NCBI GenBank assembly: GCA_026388255.1
Contig: JAPLKC010000042.1
Coordinates: 1 to 64,000, forward strand
Source: Pseudomonadota bacterium
Lineage (GTDB): Bacteria > Desulfobacterota > Syntrophorhabdia > Syntrophorhabdales > Syntrophorhabdaceae
Length of the DNA: 64,000 bases
Direction of reading: 5' to 3'
Below are positions 63,822 to 64,000 of the stretch, piece after piece. The notes beneath the pieces are model-generated. The model saw only the letters and a program-made list of their open reading frames with translations. It was not told where the DNA came from and did no database searches. Each line of letters begins with the position of its first letter. The stretch's first letter is position 1. A program made the translations under genes and the position numbers.

Positions 63822-64000
63822 ATGGGAAAAAAGGTCGTATTATTTGTTTTTGTCGTTTCGCTTTTATTTTCAACGTATGCTTCTGCAGATGTAATTAAGC
63901 TTAAATTTGCGAATTATTTCCCGGTCTCGCACATGAATTCGGTAATAATGGGTAAATTCTGTGAAGAGCTTAACAAAAAGCTCACCGGCAAAGTAGAAAT
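63822..64000 (+). CDS. dctP: TRAP substrate-binding protein DctP, cut by window end
   Basis: First 59 residues only. A signal peptide (VVLFVFVVSLLFSTYASA) is followed by IKLKFANYFPVSHMNSVIMG and FCEELNKKLTGKV, the usual start of DctP-type proteins. An AGGGAGG site precedes the ATG. In this operon it comes after the permease genes, whereas in many TRAP operons the binding protein is first. The gene continues past position 64000. Confidence 0.88.
   Translation, partial: MGKKVVLFVFVVSLLFSTYASADVIKLKFANYFPVSHMNSVIMGKFCEELNKKLTGKVE

Overview
The window reads as a chromosomal segment of an anaerobic, free-living Gram-negative bacterium, most likely a deltaproteobacterial (Desulfobacterota-type) lineage such as the Syntrophorhabdus group. 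This is inference from gene content: a rimP-nusA-infB-rbfA-nrnA-truB-rpsO-pnp-M16-dut-xer block, a DHH-CBS-poly(A)polymerase fusion, a siroheme-decarboxylase (AhbA/B) type protein, sigma-54 regulation, TRAP transport and many PAS-rich histidine kinases. No rRNA or tRNA gene was seen.

Layout. 0.3-10.5 kb: housekeeping and small genes (CoA-type Nudix hydrolase, MFS carrier, plsY, a broken DUF2809 gene, a cold-shock protein, a GIY-YIG protein, a DUF333 secreted protein, an AhbA/B-like protein, polA, a QueG-like Fe-S protein). 10.4-15.6 kb: an accessory island with two type II toxin-antitoxin modules and a frameshifted superfamily-1 helicase carrying a C-terminal phospholipase-D nuclease and zinc ribbon (architecture of type II Mokosh defence proteins). 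The helicase lies between 31-bp direct repeats. 15.7-23.4 kb: DHA2 exporter, opine-dehydrogenase-like enzyme, YihY protein, half of a peptide ABC transporter, and a NagA-like deacetylase. 23.4-31.9 kb: a compact chemotaxis set (STAS, CheY, CheA, MCP, CheW) and a NarL-type two-component pair. 32.1-36.5 kb: an envelope-stress operon (two Spy/CpxP-like proteins, a glycine-zipper lipoprotein, a histidine kinase, an NtrC-type regulator) behind a textbook sigma-54 promoter with inverted repeats upstream. 36.6-41.0 kb: HAD phosphatase, small zinc proteins, a methyltransferase and the uxs/ugd pair for UDP-xylose. 41.2-57.7 kb: a long co-directional block for translation, RNA metabolism and chromosome segregation. 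57.8-64 kb: a PAS remnant, a Cache-HAMP-PAS kinase with its NarL regulator, and a TRAP transporter (dctQ, dctM, start of dctP).

The most unusual layer is repetitive DNA. Short arrays with a seven-base period occur between genes (uxs/ugd, nusA/infB, pnp/M16) and also inside genes without breaking the frame (polA, the nagA-like gene). A separate element with GGGGTCAAATCTTTA ends is inserted in frame in the xer recombinase gene, with a second copy just upstream. A third repeat extends the C-terminus of a histidine kinase.
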